From positions 310,001 to 374,000 of the forward strand of contig CAWHRE010000005.1 of assembly GCA_963831705.1 (NCBI GenBank): a stretch of 64,000 nt of DNA, written 5' to 3'. The translations under genes and the position numbers were made by a program. Origin of the DNA: DASQPR01 sp963831705 (GTDB taxonomy: Bacteria > Actinomycetota > Actinomycetes > Mycobacteriales > Micromonosporaceae). Numbering within the stretch: position 1 is the first letter of the stretch; each line of letters starts with the position of its first letter. Below, piece after piece: positions 28,771 to 38,041 of the stretch. The notes below the pieces were generated by a model. That model saw nothing but the letters and a program-made list of their open reading frames with translations, searched no databases and was not told where the DNA came from.

Positions 28771-29724
28771 TCACACGGTTGGTGGCGGCAGTAGATCCCG
28801 CCGGGCGACGGCGACTACGGTTCGGGCCGCGATGCCCCCGATCAGGATTGTGATCGCGGCCAGGACCAGGTAGCTGTAGACGCGCCCGGGCGCACCCAGA
28901 TGCCCGTACGCGATCCAGTAGAGCCCGGCCGACGCGACGCCGGCCCACGCGAACGTGTACGACCAGGTCCCGATCGAGAACTTCAGCCGAACGTACCGCG
29001 GGAAGAGCGGCAATTGAGCCAGCGCCATGAGAAGCCCGTAGCCGCCGAGGATCGCCGAGAACAAGTCGATCCGGCCGTCGGTGATCGCGAAGTATGCGAG
29101 GCTGGCCACCGCGGCCGGTGCGATCTCGATCGCCATCGTCGGTGCGAGGGCGTCGGGCAGCGGTGGGCGGAAAATGAGCCGGCCGAGGATCATCGAGCCG
29201 AGAATGAGCCAGCAGATCAGTCCGAGACCAAGCATCACCTCGGCGAGGCGCCGTTGACCGACCGAGGCCGCAGCGGCCGACGCGATCAGACCGCCCGCCG
29301 CGGTCGGCAGGAAGTAGCCCGGGTGCAGCTTGTCGATCTCCAAGCCGCCGCGCATCCAGAAACCGGTCAGCCATCCGCCGTACGCCACGGTGAGCGCCAG
29401 AAAGACGTCCACGACGACGGCGCTCGTCCGGTGCGCGTACGGTTCGATGCCATCCTCGACCAGCACCATCGGTGTGATCACGGCGAGCGCGAGGAACGGC
29501 GCGAAGATCACGTCGCGGATGTCGCTCGCGAACGCGCCCCGGGCCACGAGCGCGTACCGCAGATAGAACACGCACGACGCGAACCACGCGGCAGCCGCGA
29601 TGATCACGAGAACGTTGCCGAGCCATACCGGTGCGAGATCCAGCTTGACCCCGACTCGCCAGATCGTGGCCAAGCCGGCCAAGCCGAAGCCGATCCCGAA
29701 AATGTTGGGCGGAACACGCCTCAT
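28771..29724 (-). CDS. TehA/SLAC1-family (TDT) membrane transporter
   Basis: 317 residues, about ten hydrophobic helices, starting PPNIFGIGFGLAGLATIWRV, which fits the opening of TehA/SLAC1 proteins. The family covers anion channels and tellurite- or C4-dicarboxylate-linked transporters in the inner membrane. The substrate is not deducible. Divergent from the small ORF at 29799. Confidence 0.82.
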   Translation of the reverse strand: MRRVPPNIFGIGFGLAGLATIWRVGVKLDLAPVWLGNVLVIIAAAAWFASCVFYLRYALVARGAFASDIRDVIFAPFLALAVITPMVLVEDGIEPYAHRTSAVVVDVFLALTVAYGGWLTGFWMRGGLEIDKLHPGYFLPTAAGGLIASAAAASVGQRRLAEVMLGLGLICWLILGSMILGRLIFRPPLPDALAPTMAIEIAPAAVASLAYFAITDGRIDLFSAILGGYGLLMALAQLPLFPRYVRLKFSIGTWSYTFAWAGVASAGLYWIAYGHLGAPGRVYSYLVLAAITILIGGIAARTVVAVARRDLLPPPTV

Positions 29725-29798
29725 GCGGTCTCGGGCTCCTCGTCTGACGTTCGAAGCGGTGTGTTGTCATGGCTGGCCACGTCCGGCACACTGTCGCG

Positions 29799-30113
29799 AT
29801 GACCGGCACGCCCCCTGGATGGACACCTGACCTGCAGCTACATACGAAGTCCGATGGCTGCCGCCTGACTCTGGCCGGCGTCACGTACGGCAACGGCCGC
29901 ACCATGCAAGACGCGGCGAACGATCTCCTGACTCGGCTGTTCGACCTGGCGATGGCGTTCCGATCCGGACGTTTCCGGCCCAGCGGCGAGCTCGGCGCAC
30001 CCGATCCCCGGATGATGGCGTTTCTCTGGGAGATCGGCGAGATCATCGGGCGGGGCGGCGACGTACGGCAGCGGGTCTTCGGCGTACCGGCTCCCAGGAC
30101 GGCGGCCGATTAG
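29799..30113 (+). CDS. Conserved-looking hypothetical protein
   Basis: 104 residues from ATG 29799 (an ATG at 29769 is also in frame). No transmembrane segment or motif I recognise; moderately basic with a central LTRLFDLAMAFRSGRF helix. Codon position bias and isolation between two opposed genes make it likely to be real. Confidence 0.5.
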   Translation: MTGTPPGWTPDLQLHTKSDGCRLTLAGVTYGNGRTMQDAANDLLTRLFDLAMAFRSGRFRPSGELGAPDPRMMAFLWEIGEIIGRGGDVRQRVFGVPAPRTAAD

Positions 30114-30137
30114 CCGCCGTTCCACCCGCGTAGATCG

Positions 30138-30647
30138 TCAGGCCGTGACGCGGTTTGCCTGCGCGGTAGCGGCCGTCTTGAGCGCTTCCTCATCCTCTTT
30201 ACTGAGCGAGGTCTGCAACAGCGTGCCGCCGTACTGACCATGCATCTGCTCGAGCACCTTGTCCATCGTCGCGCTGCGAACGAGCAGGACTAGGGCGGCG
30301 TTTCCGGGTGCCAAACGATCACCGAGTTCGTGCATGAACGTGTCGGAGACGCCGGTGTCGGTCGCTGCGCCCGCCAACGCACCGGTGCCCGCGCCGATCG
30401 CCATGCCGAGCAGCGGGGCGAAGAAGATCAGCCCGATCAGGCCGCCCCACATCGCGCCGCCCGCAGCGCCACGGGCGGCCGTACTCCCACTGGCTTGGTG
30501 GAGCTTCACCTTGCCGTCTTGGCGGCGCTCGACAACGACGGCGTCGTCCAGTTCAATGATCATTTGCTTTTGCAGATCGATGAGGCGCGCGAGCGCCTCG
30601 TTCGCGGTCACCTGATTCGGATAACCGATGGCAATGAGCCCGTTCAT
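30138..30647 (-). CDS. DUF1269 membrane protein
   Basis: 169 residues from ATG 30647, with GGGGAG 7 bases upstream. N-terminal ferredoxin-like part (LIAIGYPNQVTANEALARL, VVVERRQDGKVKLHQ), then a Gly/Ala-rich hydrophobic hairpin (GGAMWGGLIGLIFFAPLLG) as in DUF1269, then a second soluble lobe. Function unknown. Confidence 0.85.
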   Translation of the reverse strand: MNGLIAIGYPNQVTANEALARLIDLQKQMIIELDDAVVVERRQDGKVKLHQASGSTAARGAAGGAMWGGLIGLIFFAPLLGMAIGAGTGALAGAATDTGVSDTFMHELGDRLAPGNAALVLLVRSATMDKVLEQMHGQYGGTLLQTSLSKEDEEALKTAATAQANRVTA

Positions 30648-30744
30648 GTGAATGCTCCCCCGCATGCGAACAACCAACGATGACTGACGGTTTCTGCCGC
30701 TTACGGTAGAACGAGCCGATGTGGCCCGGACGAAAAGCGAGGTT

Positions 30745-31677
<933 letters not shown>

Positions 31678-31732
31678 CCGCCCTTTCTACCAACGTCGCG
31701 TCTCGATTGTCCGAAAACACTCCCCAAACCCA

Positions 31733-31795
31733 AGTTGATCCTGGAGTTAGTTAACGCATCGACGGTGTGTCGCGTGAAAAACTCCAGGATCAACT
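31733..31795. repeat. 63-bp palindromic repeat, copy R3 (inverted relative to the others)
   Basis: Complete arms; the centre reads as the complement of the consensus (CGACACACCGTCGATGCG on the minus strand). It ends 5 bp past the mazG stop codon. Confidence 0.95.
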
Positions 31796-31800
31796 TCGCC

Positions 31801-32130
31801 TCATCGGTTGTCTCCGTTGCCACCCAGTACGCCCCGACTCTGGCGGCTGGCCAGCTTGGCGAGGTTCGTCGTCGCGATGTCATCCAGCGACAGATCGAGA
31901 TAGTCGGCGAGCACCGCGACGTACCAGAGGACGTCCCCGAGTTCTTTCGCGATGTCAGCCCGATCGATCCGGGACTCGTCACTGCCCAGGTCGCGTACCC
32001 ACTTCTTGAACTTCTCGGCGATCTCGCCGGACTCGCCGACCAGGCCGAGCACCAGGTGGAGCAGTTCGTTCCGGGCGTCGCGTGGCGAGGCGGTCCGGAG
32101 GGCGCCGCGCTGATATTCATCTAGATCCAT
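31801..32130 (-). CDS. MazG-like nucleotide pyrophosphohydrolase
   Basis: 109 residues, all-alpha NTP pyrophosphohydrolase. Metal-binding pattern in LVLGLVGESGEIAEKFKKW and IAKELGDVLWYVAVLAD (ExxE...ExxD). Single-domain MazG-like proteins hydrolyse (d)NTPs to monophosphates. The gene stands alone between two inverted copies of the 63-bp repeat. Confidence 0.87.
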   Translation of the reverse strand: MDLDEYQRGALRTASPRDARNELLHLVLGLVGESGEIAEKFKKWVRDLGSDESRIDRADIAKELGDVLWYVAVLADYLDLSLDDIATTNLAKLASRQSRGVLGGNGDNR

Positions 32131-32161
32131 AGTCGGACCATTATGTCCGACGGACAGTCGA

Positions 32162-32224
32162 AGTTGATCCTGGAGTTAACAGCACGACACGCCGTCGAGG
32201 CGCTAACTAACTCCAGGATCAACA
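32162..32224. repeat. 63-bp palindromic repeat, copy R4
   Basis: Complete copy in forward orientation, 31 bp upstream of the mazG start. Together with R3 it brackets mazG. The last base is A instead of T. Confidence 0.95.
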
Positions 32225-32275
32225 GGGGTCACCGCGCAGCCACCGCCGCTGGTACGTGCGCCACCACACCGCCAA

Positions 32276-32680
32276 TTACTCCCGGTGCTCGTGCACGGGC
32301 GCCGTCGCCAAAGCCCAAATCACCCATGCGTCCAGCGCCACGATGATCAGCGCCCAGAGCGGGTAGTACGGCAGGAAGAAAAAGTTCGTGAACGCGGACA
32401 GTGCGGCCAACCCGATACCGACTCCCCGTGCCCAGATCGCGTCGGTCAGCAGGAAGTATCCGGTGATGCCGACGCCCAGACCGATGAACAGGTGAATCCA
32501 GCCCCAGGCGGTCGTGTCGAATTTGAACACGTAATTGGGTACGCCGACGTAGATGTTGTCGTGCGCGATCGCACCGATGCCCTGGAAGAATTGGAACGCG
32601 CCGTTCAGGAGTAGCAGCACCCCGGCGAACTTCACGCCACCTCGGGCCATCGACTGCGATCTTGCATCCATCGAACTCAT
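32276..32680 (-). CDS. Small four-helix membrane protein (DUF7144-like)
   Basis: 134 residues from ATG 32680, with GGGGGAG just upstream. Four hydrophobic helices; pattern GVKFAGVLLLLNGAFQFFQG at the start and WGWIHLFIGLGVGITGYFLL in the centre resembles a common actinobacterial membrane family. Function unknown. Confidence 0.75.
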   Translation of the reverse strand: MSSMDARSQSMARGGVKFAGVLLLLNGAFQFFQGIGAIAHDNIYVGVPNYVFKFDTTAWGWIHLFIGLGVGITGYFLLTDAIWARGVGIGLAALSAFTNFFFLPYYPLWALIIVALDAWVIWALATAPVHEHRE

Positions 32681-32715
32681 GACTCCCCCATCTTTCTCGT
32701 GTCTGAATATCGAGG

Positions 32716-33105
32716 TCAGCGCTCTGGAGACTGGTTGCGATCGGGGATCACCAGATTGATCGCCCAGCCGACCAGGCCCACGATGATGGCGCCCCAGAAC
32801 GCCGCCCAGAACCCGTCCACATGGAACGGGAGGTTGAGCTGGTCGGCGATCCAGCTGGTCAGCAGCAACAGCAGCGCGTTCACGACCAGGCCGATCAGGC
32901 CGAGTGTGAGCACGTAAAGGAAGCAGCCGAAAAGCTTGATCAGCGGCTTCAAGACGGCGTTGATGACGCCGAAGATGACTGCGACCACGAGTAGCGTCAG
33001 CGCGTTCTTCCCGTTGCTCTGACCGTTGACCGTGATGCCGCCGACGACGAGCGTGGCAATCCACAGCGCGACCGCGCTCACGGCGACGCGGATCAGAAAT
33101 CTCAT
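32716..33105 (-). CDS. Phage-holin-family (PF04020) membrane protein
   Basis: 129 residues, four transmembrane helices (VAVSAVALWIATLVVGGI, LLVVAVIFGVINAVLKPLIK, LYVLTLGLIGLVVNALLLLL, AAFWGAIIVGLVGWAINLVI). This is the usual PF04020 architecture. Despite the family name there is no sign of a prophage around it. Function unknown. Confidence 0.85.
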   Translation of the reverse strand: MRFLIRVAVSAVALWIATLVVGGITVNGQSNGKNALTLLVVAVIFGVINAVLKPLIKLFGCFLYVLTLGLIGLVVNALLLLLTSWIADQLNLPFHVDGFWAAFWGAIIVGLVGWAINLVIPDRNQSPER

Positions 33106-33125
33106 CGTTTCCTCACTTCCCGGAC

Positions 33126-33377
33126 CTACCGACCGTCCTGGCGCGGGAGCAGAACCTCGCGCACGATGAGTTGGACCGACGCGTAGATCGGCACGGCCAG
33201 CAGCACACCGAATACGGCGCCGACGAGGATCTCGAGAATCGTGCCGGCCCGGCGTACGCCGATCGCCATAGCGAGCGTGACCAGCACTCCGACCGTACCG
33301 ACGATGGCGAACATGAACGGCCCACGGCGCAGCGGACGACCCGGACGGCCGTACGGGAACTCACCATCCTGCGCCAT
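33126..33377 (-). CDS. Two-helix membrane protein, unknown
   Basis: 83 residues with two hydrophobic helices (FMFAIVGTVGVLVTLAMAIG and a segment near 48-68) and a cytoplasmic Arg/Pro-rich start. It lies 20 bp upstream of the PF04020 gene on the same strand, probably co-transcribed. Confidence 0.6.
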   Translation of the reverse strand: MAQDGEFPYGRPGRPLRRGPFMFAIVGTVGVLVTLAMAIGVRRAGTILEILVGAVFGVLLAVPIYASVQLIVREVLLPRQDGR

Positions 33378-33465
33378 ACGTTCATGGTGCTGCGCATCTC
33401 GAACAAATAGTACAAATTACTGAATTAGGTCTCTTTGTGAAACATTGTCAGGCACGCTAGGTCGC

Positions 33466-34713
33466 ATGACAGCTGCGTCGACCGGTACCGGCGGCCGAAC
33501 CGGAGTGCGTGTCGCCCGCTGGTCCGGCGCGGTCGTGATTCTGCTGATCGCCGCGTTGCTGGGCGGCATGTCAGTAGTGGCCGGCTACCTCAAGACGCAG
33601 GTGCTCAACACCGACGCGTACGTCGAGACCGTGGCTCCGCTGGCCGCCGATCCGGTCGTCCAGGACGCCCTCGCACAGCGGTTGACCACGGAGATCATCA
33701 CTCGAAGCGATATCGCCGGGATCGCCGACAACGTCGCGAACGCGCTCGTCGAAAAGGGTGCGCCCAGTCAGTTGAACCAGCTGGTCGGGCCGCTGGTGGG
33801 TGGCATCACGACGTTCCTGGACGACAAGATCAGAGCGTTGCTGGCCACGCCGCAGTTCGAGACGATCTGGCAGAACATCAACCGTGCCGCGCATACCGCG
33901 ATCGTGACGGTCCTGACCGGGTCGCAAGGACGTGTCCTGAACGCGACCGGTGGAACCACGATCACGGTCGATCTCGGAAAGTTGCTGAGCGCACTCAAAA
34001 CGCAGCTGGTCAACGCCGGTCTCTCGTTCGTCAGCAAGGTGCCAGACGTGTCGATCCCGTACACCGTGGTCGAATCGGACAAGCTACCGAAGGTCCGTAC
34101 GTACACCCGGATCCTGAACGCGGTCGGGACCTGGCTCCCGTACCTTGCCCTGCTGATCTTCATCGGCGGCGTGCTGACCGCGCCGAATCGGCGTCGGGGA
34201 GTCCTCACCGGCGTGGTCATGCTCGGCGTCGTCACGATCCTGTTTCTGATCGCGATGGCGATCGGCCGGCATTTCTACATCAATCACCTGCCGCCCGCGG
34301 TCCAATCACCCGCGGCCGCGCTCGCGTTGTTCGATGCGATCACGCTGTTCCTCAAGCAAGCGTTGCAGGCATTGCTGGTAGCCCTCGCGATCGCATTCAT
34401 CGTCGTGTTGCTCGCCGGTCCGAGCCGCCCCGCCGTGTGGCTGCGGCATCAGGGGGTTCGAGCGTTCGACGCGGCCGCGCGCGGCATCGGGCGGACCGCA
34501 GGGTGGACCCGGCGATTCGGCCCGCGCCTCGCGAAATTCCGATTCCCGCTGGAACTCGCGCTGGTCTTGATCGGCGTCGTGGTCTTCATCCTGATCGATC
34601 GGCCATCGATCGGCGCCGCGTTACTGCTCGCGTTGTGCCTGCTCATTGTGTTCGCGATCGTGGAAATCATGTCCCGGATCCGGCCGCAGCCGGAAGCCGT
34701 GGCCGCCGCCTGA
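33466..34713 (+). CDS. Multi-pass membrane protein with large extracytoplasmic loop
   Basis: 415 residues from ATG 33466 (a TTG at 33445 is in frame). One helix near 14-34, an exported region of about 170 residues, then four helices between about 210 and 395. The topology is common in actinobacterial proteins of unknown role. No motif recognised. Confidence 0.75.
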   Translation: MTAASTGTGGRTGVRVARWSGAVVILLIAALLGGMSVVAGYLKTQVLNTDAYVETVAPLAADPVVQDALAQRLTTEIITRSDIAGIADNVANALVEKGAPSQLNQLVGPLVGGITTFLDDKIRALLATPQFETIWQNINRAAHTAIVTVLTGSQGRVLNATGGTTITVDLGKLLSALKTQLVNAGLSFVSKVPDVSIPYTVVESDKLPKVRTYTRILNAVGTWLPYLALLIFIGGVLTAPNRRRGVLTGVVMLGVVTILFLIAMAIGRHFYINHLPPAVQSPAAALALFDAITLFLKQALQALLVALAIAFIVVLLAGPSRPAVWLRHQGVRAFDAAARGIGRTAGWTRRFGPRLAKFRFPLELALVLIGVVVFILIDRPSIGAALLLALCLLIVFAIVEIMSRIRPQPEAVAAA

Positions 34714-34859
34714 GACGGTTGAATCGCACGAAAAACTCGCCTTGGCCACCCACGGGGGAAGGCGTCCAAGACGAGCACCGCCAACCTAAACCCACGACCA
34801 CCTTTTCGGCAAGAGGTACCCACTTGCCAACGACCTCCGGGTGGAGTTCAATGAATGAA

Positions 34860-34877
34860 ACCATCCATATGGATGGT
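34860..34877. promoter_or_regulatory. 18-bp perfect palindrome, candidate RHH operator
   Basis: ACCATCCATATGGATGGT lies 22 bp upstream of the likely GTG start of the CopG/RHH regulator. Ribbon-helix-helix proteins bind such palindromes and often repress themselves. Confidence 0.65.
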
Positions 34878-34899
34878 GTGCGGATGGTCAGGAGATGGC

Positions 34900-35283
34900 G
34901 TGGAGTCAGAGAAGATCACGATCAACATGGGTGCGGTCGACCTCGGCAAGGTCGACCTCCTGGTCGACGAAGGCTTCTACAGCAACCGCACTGATTTCAT
35001 CCGGACCGCGATCCGCAATCAACTCGAGAGACACGAGGGCGAGATGAACCAGACCATGACCCGCAAGTCCATGACGCTCGGTGCGGTCCACTACGACCGT
35101 CAGGAGCTCGAAGCCCAACTCGCAACCGGCAAGCGGCTCGCGATCTCGACCGTGGGCCTGCTGTCAATCGGTAACGATGTAAGTGCGGACCTGGCCCGAG
35201 ACACGATCGAGTCGGTCTCGGTCAAGGGCGTATTCCGTGCGAGCTCGGAGGTCAAGACCGCCCTGGCCGACCGCATGCGGTGA
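34900..35283 (+). CDS. CopG/ribbon-helix-helix transcriptional regulator
   Basis: 127 residues from GTG 34900 (AGGAG 7 bases upstream; the longer frame from 34855 would run across the palindrome). The N-terminal RHH (EKITINMGAVDLGKVDLLVD, EGFYSNRTDFIRTAIRNQLE) is followed by a second domain of about 65 residues. It probably dimerises and controls its own promoter. Confidence 0.85.
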   Translation: MESEKITINMGAVDLGKVDLLVDEGFYSNRTDFIRTAIRNQLERHEGEMNQTMTRKSMTLGAVHYDRQELEAQLATGKRLAISTVGLLSIGNDVSADLARDTIESVSVKGVFRASSEVKTALADRMR

Positions 35284-35371
35284 CTCGGTCAGAGCCGGGG
35301 TCCGGTTTCGCTCGCCCGTCCCCGGCTCGGGCCCCGCAGCCTCGCCTCCCGGTCGGTCTAGGGTTTTGGTC

Positions 35372-36364
35372 ATGCTGATCAACCGAGCGCGCGAGATCGC
35401 GGACGACGTTCTGTTCCCATCGGCGTTGGCCGTGGATGCCGCCGATCGCATCCCGGCCGAGCACTTCGATCTTCTCGCCGACGAGGGCCTTTACGGCGCC
35501 CCGTTGGCCGACGGGATGGATCTGGCCGGCATGGGTGCGATCGTCGCGGCGCTCGCCGGTGGTTCGCTTGCCACCGCGTTCGTCTGGATCCAGCACATGA
35601 CGCCGTTGCGAGACGTCGCCGGTGCAGGCCGCGAAGACCTGGTCCCGGCGTTCGCGTCGGGCGCGCGCCGAGCCGGCATCGCGCTCGCAGGGTTGCGCTC
35701 ACCGAAGCACCCCATGCGAGTACGCCGAACCGGATCCACGTTCATCCTCGACGGCCATGTGCCCTGGGTGACCGGCTGGGACATGATCGACACGGTGTAC
35801 GTCGCCGCTCGCGATGACGACGACCTCATCCACTATCTGCTGGTCGATGCGGTGACGTCGCCCAGCCTCACGCCGACGCCGCTCGAACTGGTCTCGGTCC
35901 AGGCCAGCCGGACCGTGAATCTGACGTTCGACAACCTGGCCGTCCCGGCCGATCGTCTGCTTCGGACGCAACGGTTCGAGGATTGGATGGCCGCCGACAG
36001 CGGTGGGTCCACGCTGAACGGATTCCTGTCGATCGGGCTCGCCACCCGATGTGCCCGGTTGATCGCAGCCGACCGCTCCGACAGCGGACTGGATGCGGAA
36101 ATCGAAGCTGCCCGAATCGGGCTGGTCGAAGCGGGCTCCGACGGCGTACCGGCGGCCCGTGCCGCCGCCTCGGAACTCGCGATGCGCGCGGCGTCCGCGC
36201 TCGCCGTATCGACCGGAGCGCGCGCGGTCCTACGGGATCAACACGCGCAACGCCTGGTCCGCGAGGCGGCGTTCCTCCTGGTCTTCGGCTCGCGACCGGC
36301 AATCAAGACCGACTTGCTAGCTCGCCTAATCCCAGGATCAACTTCGAGGCGCAGCCGGCCATGA
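35372..36364 (+). CDS. Acyl-CoA dehydrogenase-like protein with a repeat-derived C-terminus
   Basis: 330 residues from ATG 35372. Acyl-CoA dehydrogenase fold features: LADEGLYGAPLADGMDLAGM, LDGHVPWVTGWDMIDTVYVA and the C-terminal helical domain (RAAASELAMRAASALAVSTG). It is shorter than typical members (about 380), so the role is uncertain. The last 14 or so residues (LIPGSTSRRSRP end) are encoded by, and just beyond, a half-copy of the 63-bp repeat, suggesting the original end was replaced. Confidence 0.8.
   Translation: MLINRAREIADDVLFPSALAVDAADRIPAEHFDLLADEGLYGAPLADGMDLAGMGAIVAALAGGSLATAFVWIQHMTPLRDVAGAGREDLVPAFASGARRAGIALAGLRSPKHPMRVRRTGSTFILDGHVPWVTGWDMIDTVYVAARDDDDLIHYLLVDAVTSPSLTPTPLELVSVQASRTVNLTFDNLAVPADRLLRTQRFEDWMAADSGGSTLNGFLSIGLATRCARLIAADRSDSGLDAEIEAARIGLVEAGSDGVPAARAAASELAMRAASALAVSTGARAVLRDQHAQRLVREAAFLLVFGSRPAIKTDLLARLIPGSTSRRSRP
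36327..36343. repeat. Half-copy of the 63-bp repeat, R5
   Basis: TAATCCCAGGATCAACT matches the right arm of the repeat with two mismatches. The left arm and centre are missing. It lies within the 3' end of the acyl-CoA-dehydrogenase-like gene. Confidence 0.75.
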
Positions 36365-36370
36365 TCAGGG

Positions 36371-36428
36371 GTTCGCGTCCCTCAATGGTCGTTGTGCGCG
36401 ACATGCCGCAACGATGGCGGACGCGAAC
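36371..36428. other. 58-bp nested inverted repeat between genes
   Basis: Outer arms GTTCGCGTCC (36371-36380) and GGACGCGAAC (36419-36428); inside them CGTTG and CAACG pair as well. It may end the upstream transcript or regulate ada. No T-run follows. Confidence 0.5.
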
Positions 36429-36494
36429 TGCCGATCATCGAATCCTGCGAGGTCCCGATTTCGACACGGGCAGCGAACCTTAATAGAAATTGCG

Positions 36495-38039
36495 ATGTCC
36501 GAAAACCGCCAGCCGTACGCCCGGCACCGAGGCACCATTGACCGCGTGGAACTCGATTTCGAGCGGTGTTACCGAGCCGTCGACAGTCGCGATGAGCGCT
36601 TCGACGGCTGGTTCGTGACGGCGGTGACGACGACCGGCATCTACTGCCGTCCGTCGTGCCCGGCCGCGACACCGAAGCCTAAGAACGTGGCGTTCTTCCC
36701 GACCGCAGCGGCGGCGCATCGGCTGGGTTTCCGCGCGTGCCGCAGGTGCCGACCCGATGCCGCGCCCGGCTCGCCCGAATGGGACACGCGTGCCGACGTC
36801 GTGGCCAGGGCGATGCGCCTGATCGCGGACGGCGCAGTCGATCGCGACGGGGTTTCCGGCCTGGCGGACCGATTGGGATATGGCGCCCGACATCTGACCA
36901 GAATGCTCAATGTCCAGGTCGGTGCGGGGCCACTCGCGCTCGCCCGGGCCCAGCGAGCGCAGACCGCCCGTACGCTGATTGAAACGACCGACATGGGGCT
37001 GGCCGAGATCGCATTCGCTGCCGGATTCAAGTCGGTCCGGCAGTTCAACGAGACCGTCCAGGGCGTGTACGCCTCGACGCCATCGGAACTTCGCCTCAAC
37101 GCAGCACGGCATCTTCCCGGCCGAACAACCGCGATCAACCTGCGCTTGGCGTACCGGCCGCCGCTGCACGCCGGTGCGCTGTTGGAGTTTCTGGCGCGCC
37201 GAGCCGTCCCCGGTGTCGAGATCGTGACGTCCGAGCACTACACGCGCGCGATGCGCCTGCCGTACGGCGACGCAATCGTCACGCTGACGCCGAGTAAGGG
37301 CTACGTCGCAGCCGCACTGCAACTCGCCGACGTACGCGACCTGGCTCCGGCCGTTGCCCGGTGTCGCCGACTCCTCGACCTGGATGCCGACCCGGTTGCG
37401 GTGGACGGCCTACTCGGCGAAGACCCCGCATTCGCGCGGGCGGTTGAAGACGAACCCGGAGTCCGGGTTCCACGCGCGGTGGACGGATTCGAGATCGCGG
37501 TTCGGGCAATCATCGGCCAGCAGATCTCCGTCCCGGCGGCAATCAATGTGCTCACCCGAATCGTGGCGGCCACCCGAGGTGGCGGCATCGACCACGCCGG
37601 AATCGATGTCGGCGGAACGGCCGCCGACGGCGGCGCGGCAAACGGTGAGATCTCAACGCACGGGTTGGCTCCGTTTCCGACCCCGGCAGCGGTCGCCGAG
37701 CTGCCGGACGTGCATTTCCGGATGCCGGCGCGTCGCCGGGAGACGATCAAGGCGCTGGCGGCGGCCGTGGCGAGCGGCGATGTCGCGCTCGACGGCAGCC
37801 TGGATCGCGTCGAGACCGAGGAAGCGCTCCAGGCCGTGCCCGGAATCGGCGCTTGGACCGCGCAATACGTGTCGATGCGGGCGCTCGGGGACCCCGATGT
37901 GTTCCTCGGCTCGGATCTCGCGGTCCAGCGAGCGGCCGCCCGCGCCGGTCTTCCCTCGACAAGGGCGAAGCTCGAAACGCACGCCCGGCGCTGGGCGCCG
38001 TGGCGTTCTTATGCAGTGATCCGACTCTGGAGGATGTAA
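36495..38039 (+). CDS. Ada-type methyl acceptor/AraC domain fused to AlkA 3-methyladenine glycosylase
   Basis: 514 residues from ATG 36495 (GTG 36546 would also fit the family start). Residues about 20-90: Ada zinc/methylphosphotriester domain with four Cys (GIYCRPSCPA and FRACRRCRPD). About 95-200: AraC helix-turn-helix (LADRLGYGARHLTRMLN, EIAFAAGFKSVRQFNETVQG). About 225-510: AlkA domain with HhH-GPD AVPGIGAWTAQYVSMRALG and the catalytic Asp in FLGSDLAVQRA. It senses alkylation and excises alkylated bases. Operon with ogt, 2 bp downstream. Confidence 0.92.
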   Translation: MSENRQPYARHRGTIDRVELDFERCYRAVDSRDERFDGWFVTAVTTTGIYCRPSCPAATPKPKNVAFFPTAAAAHRLGFRACRRCRPDAAPGSPEWDTRADVVARAMRLIADGAVDRDGVSGLADRLGYGARHLTRMLNVQVGAGPLALARAQRAQTARTLIETTDMGLAEIAFAAGFKSVRQFNETVQGVYASTPSELRLNAARHLPGRTTAINLRLAYRPPLHAGALLEFLARRAVPGVEIVTSEHYTRAMRLPYGDAIVTLTPSKGYVAAALQLADVRDLAPAVARCRRLLDLDADPVAVDGLLGEDPAFARAVEDEPGVRVPRAVDGFEIAVRAIIGQQISVPAAINVLTRIVAATRGGGIDHAGIDVGGTAADGGAANGEISTHGLAPFPTPAAVAELPDVHFRMPARRRETIKALAAAVASGDVALDGSLDRVETEEALQAVPGIGAWTAQYVSMRALGDPDVFLGSDLAVQRAAARAGLPSTRAKLETHARRWAPWRSYAVIRLWRM

Positions 38040-38041
38040 CC

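Noticed and set aside
32716..33105. Prophage holin
   Set aside because: The PF04020 family is named phage holin but is widespread in chromosomes, and no other phage gene is nearby.
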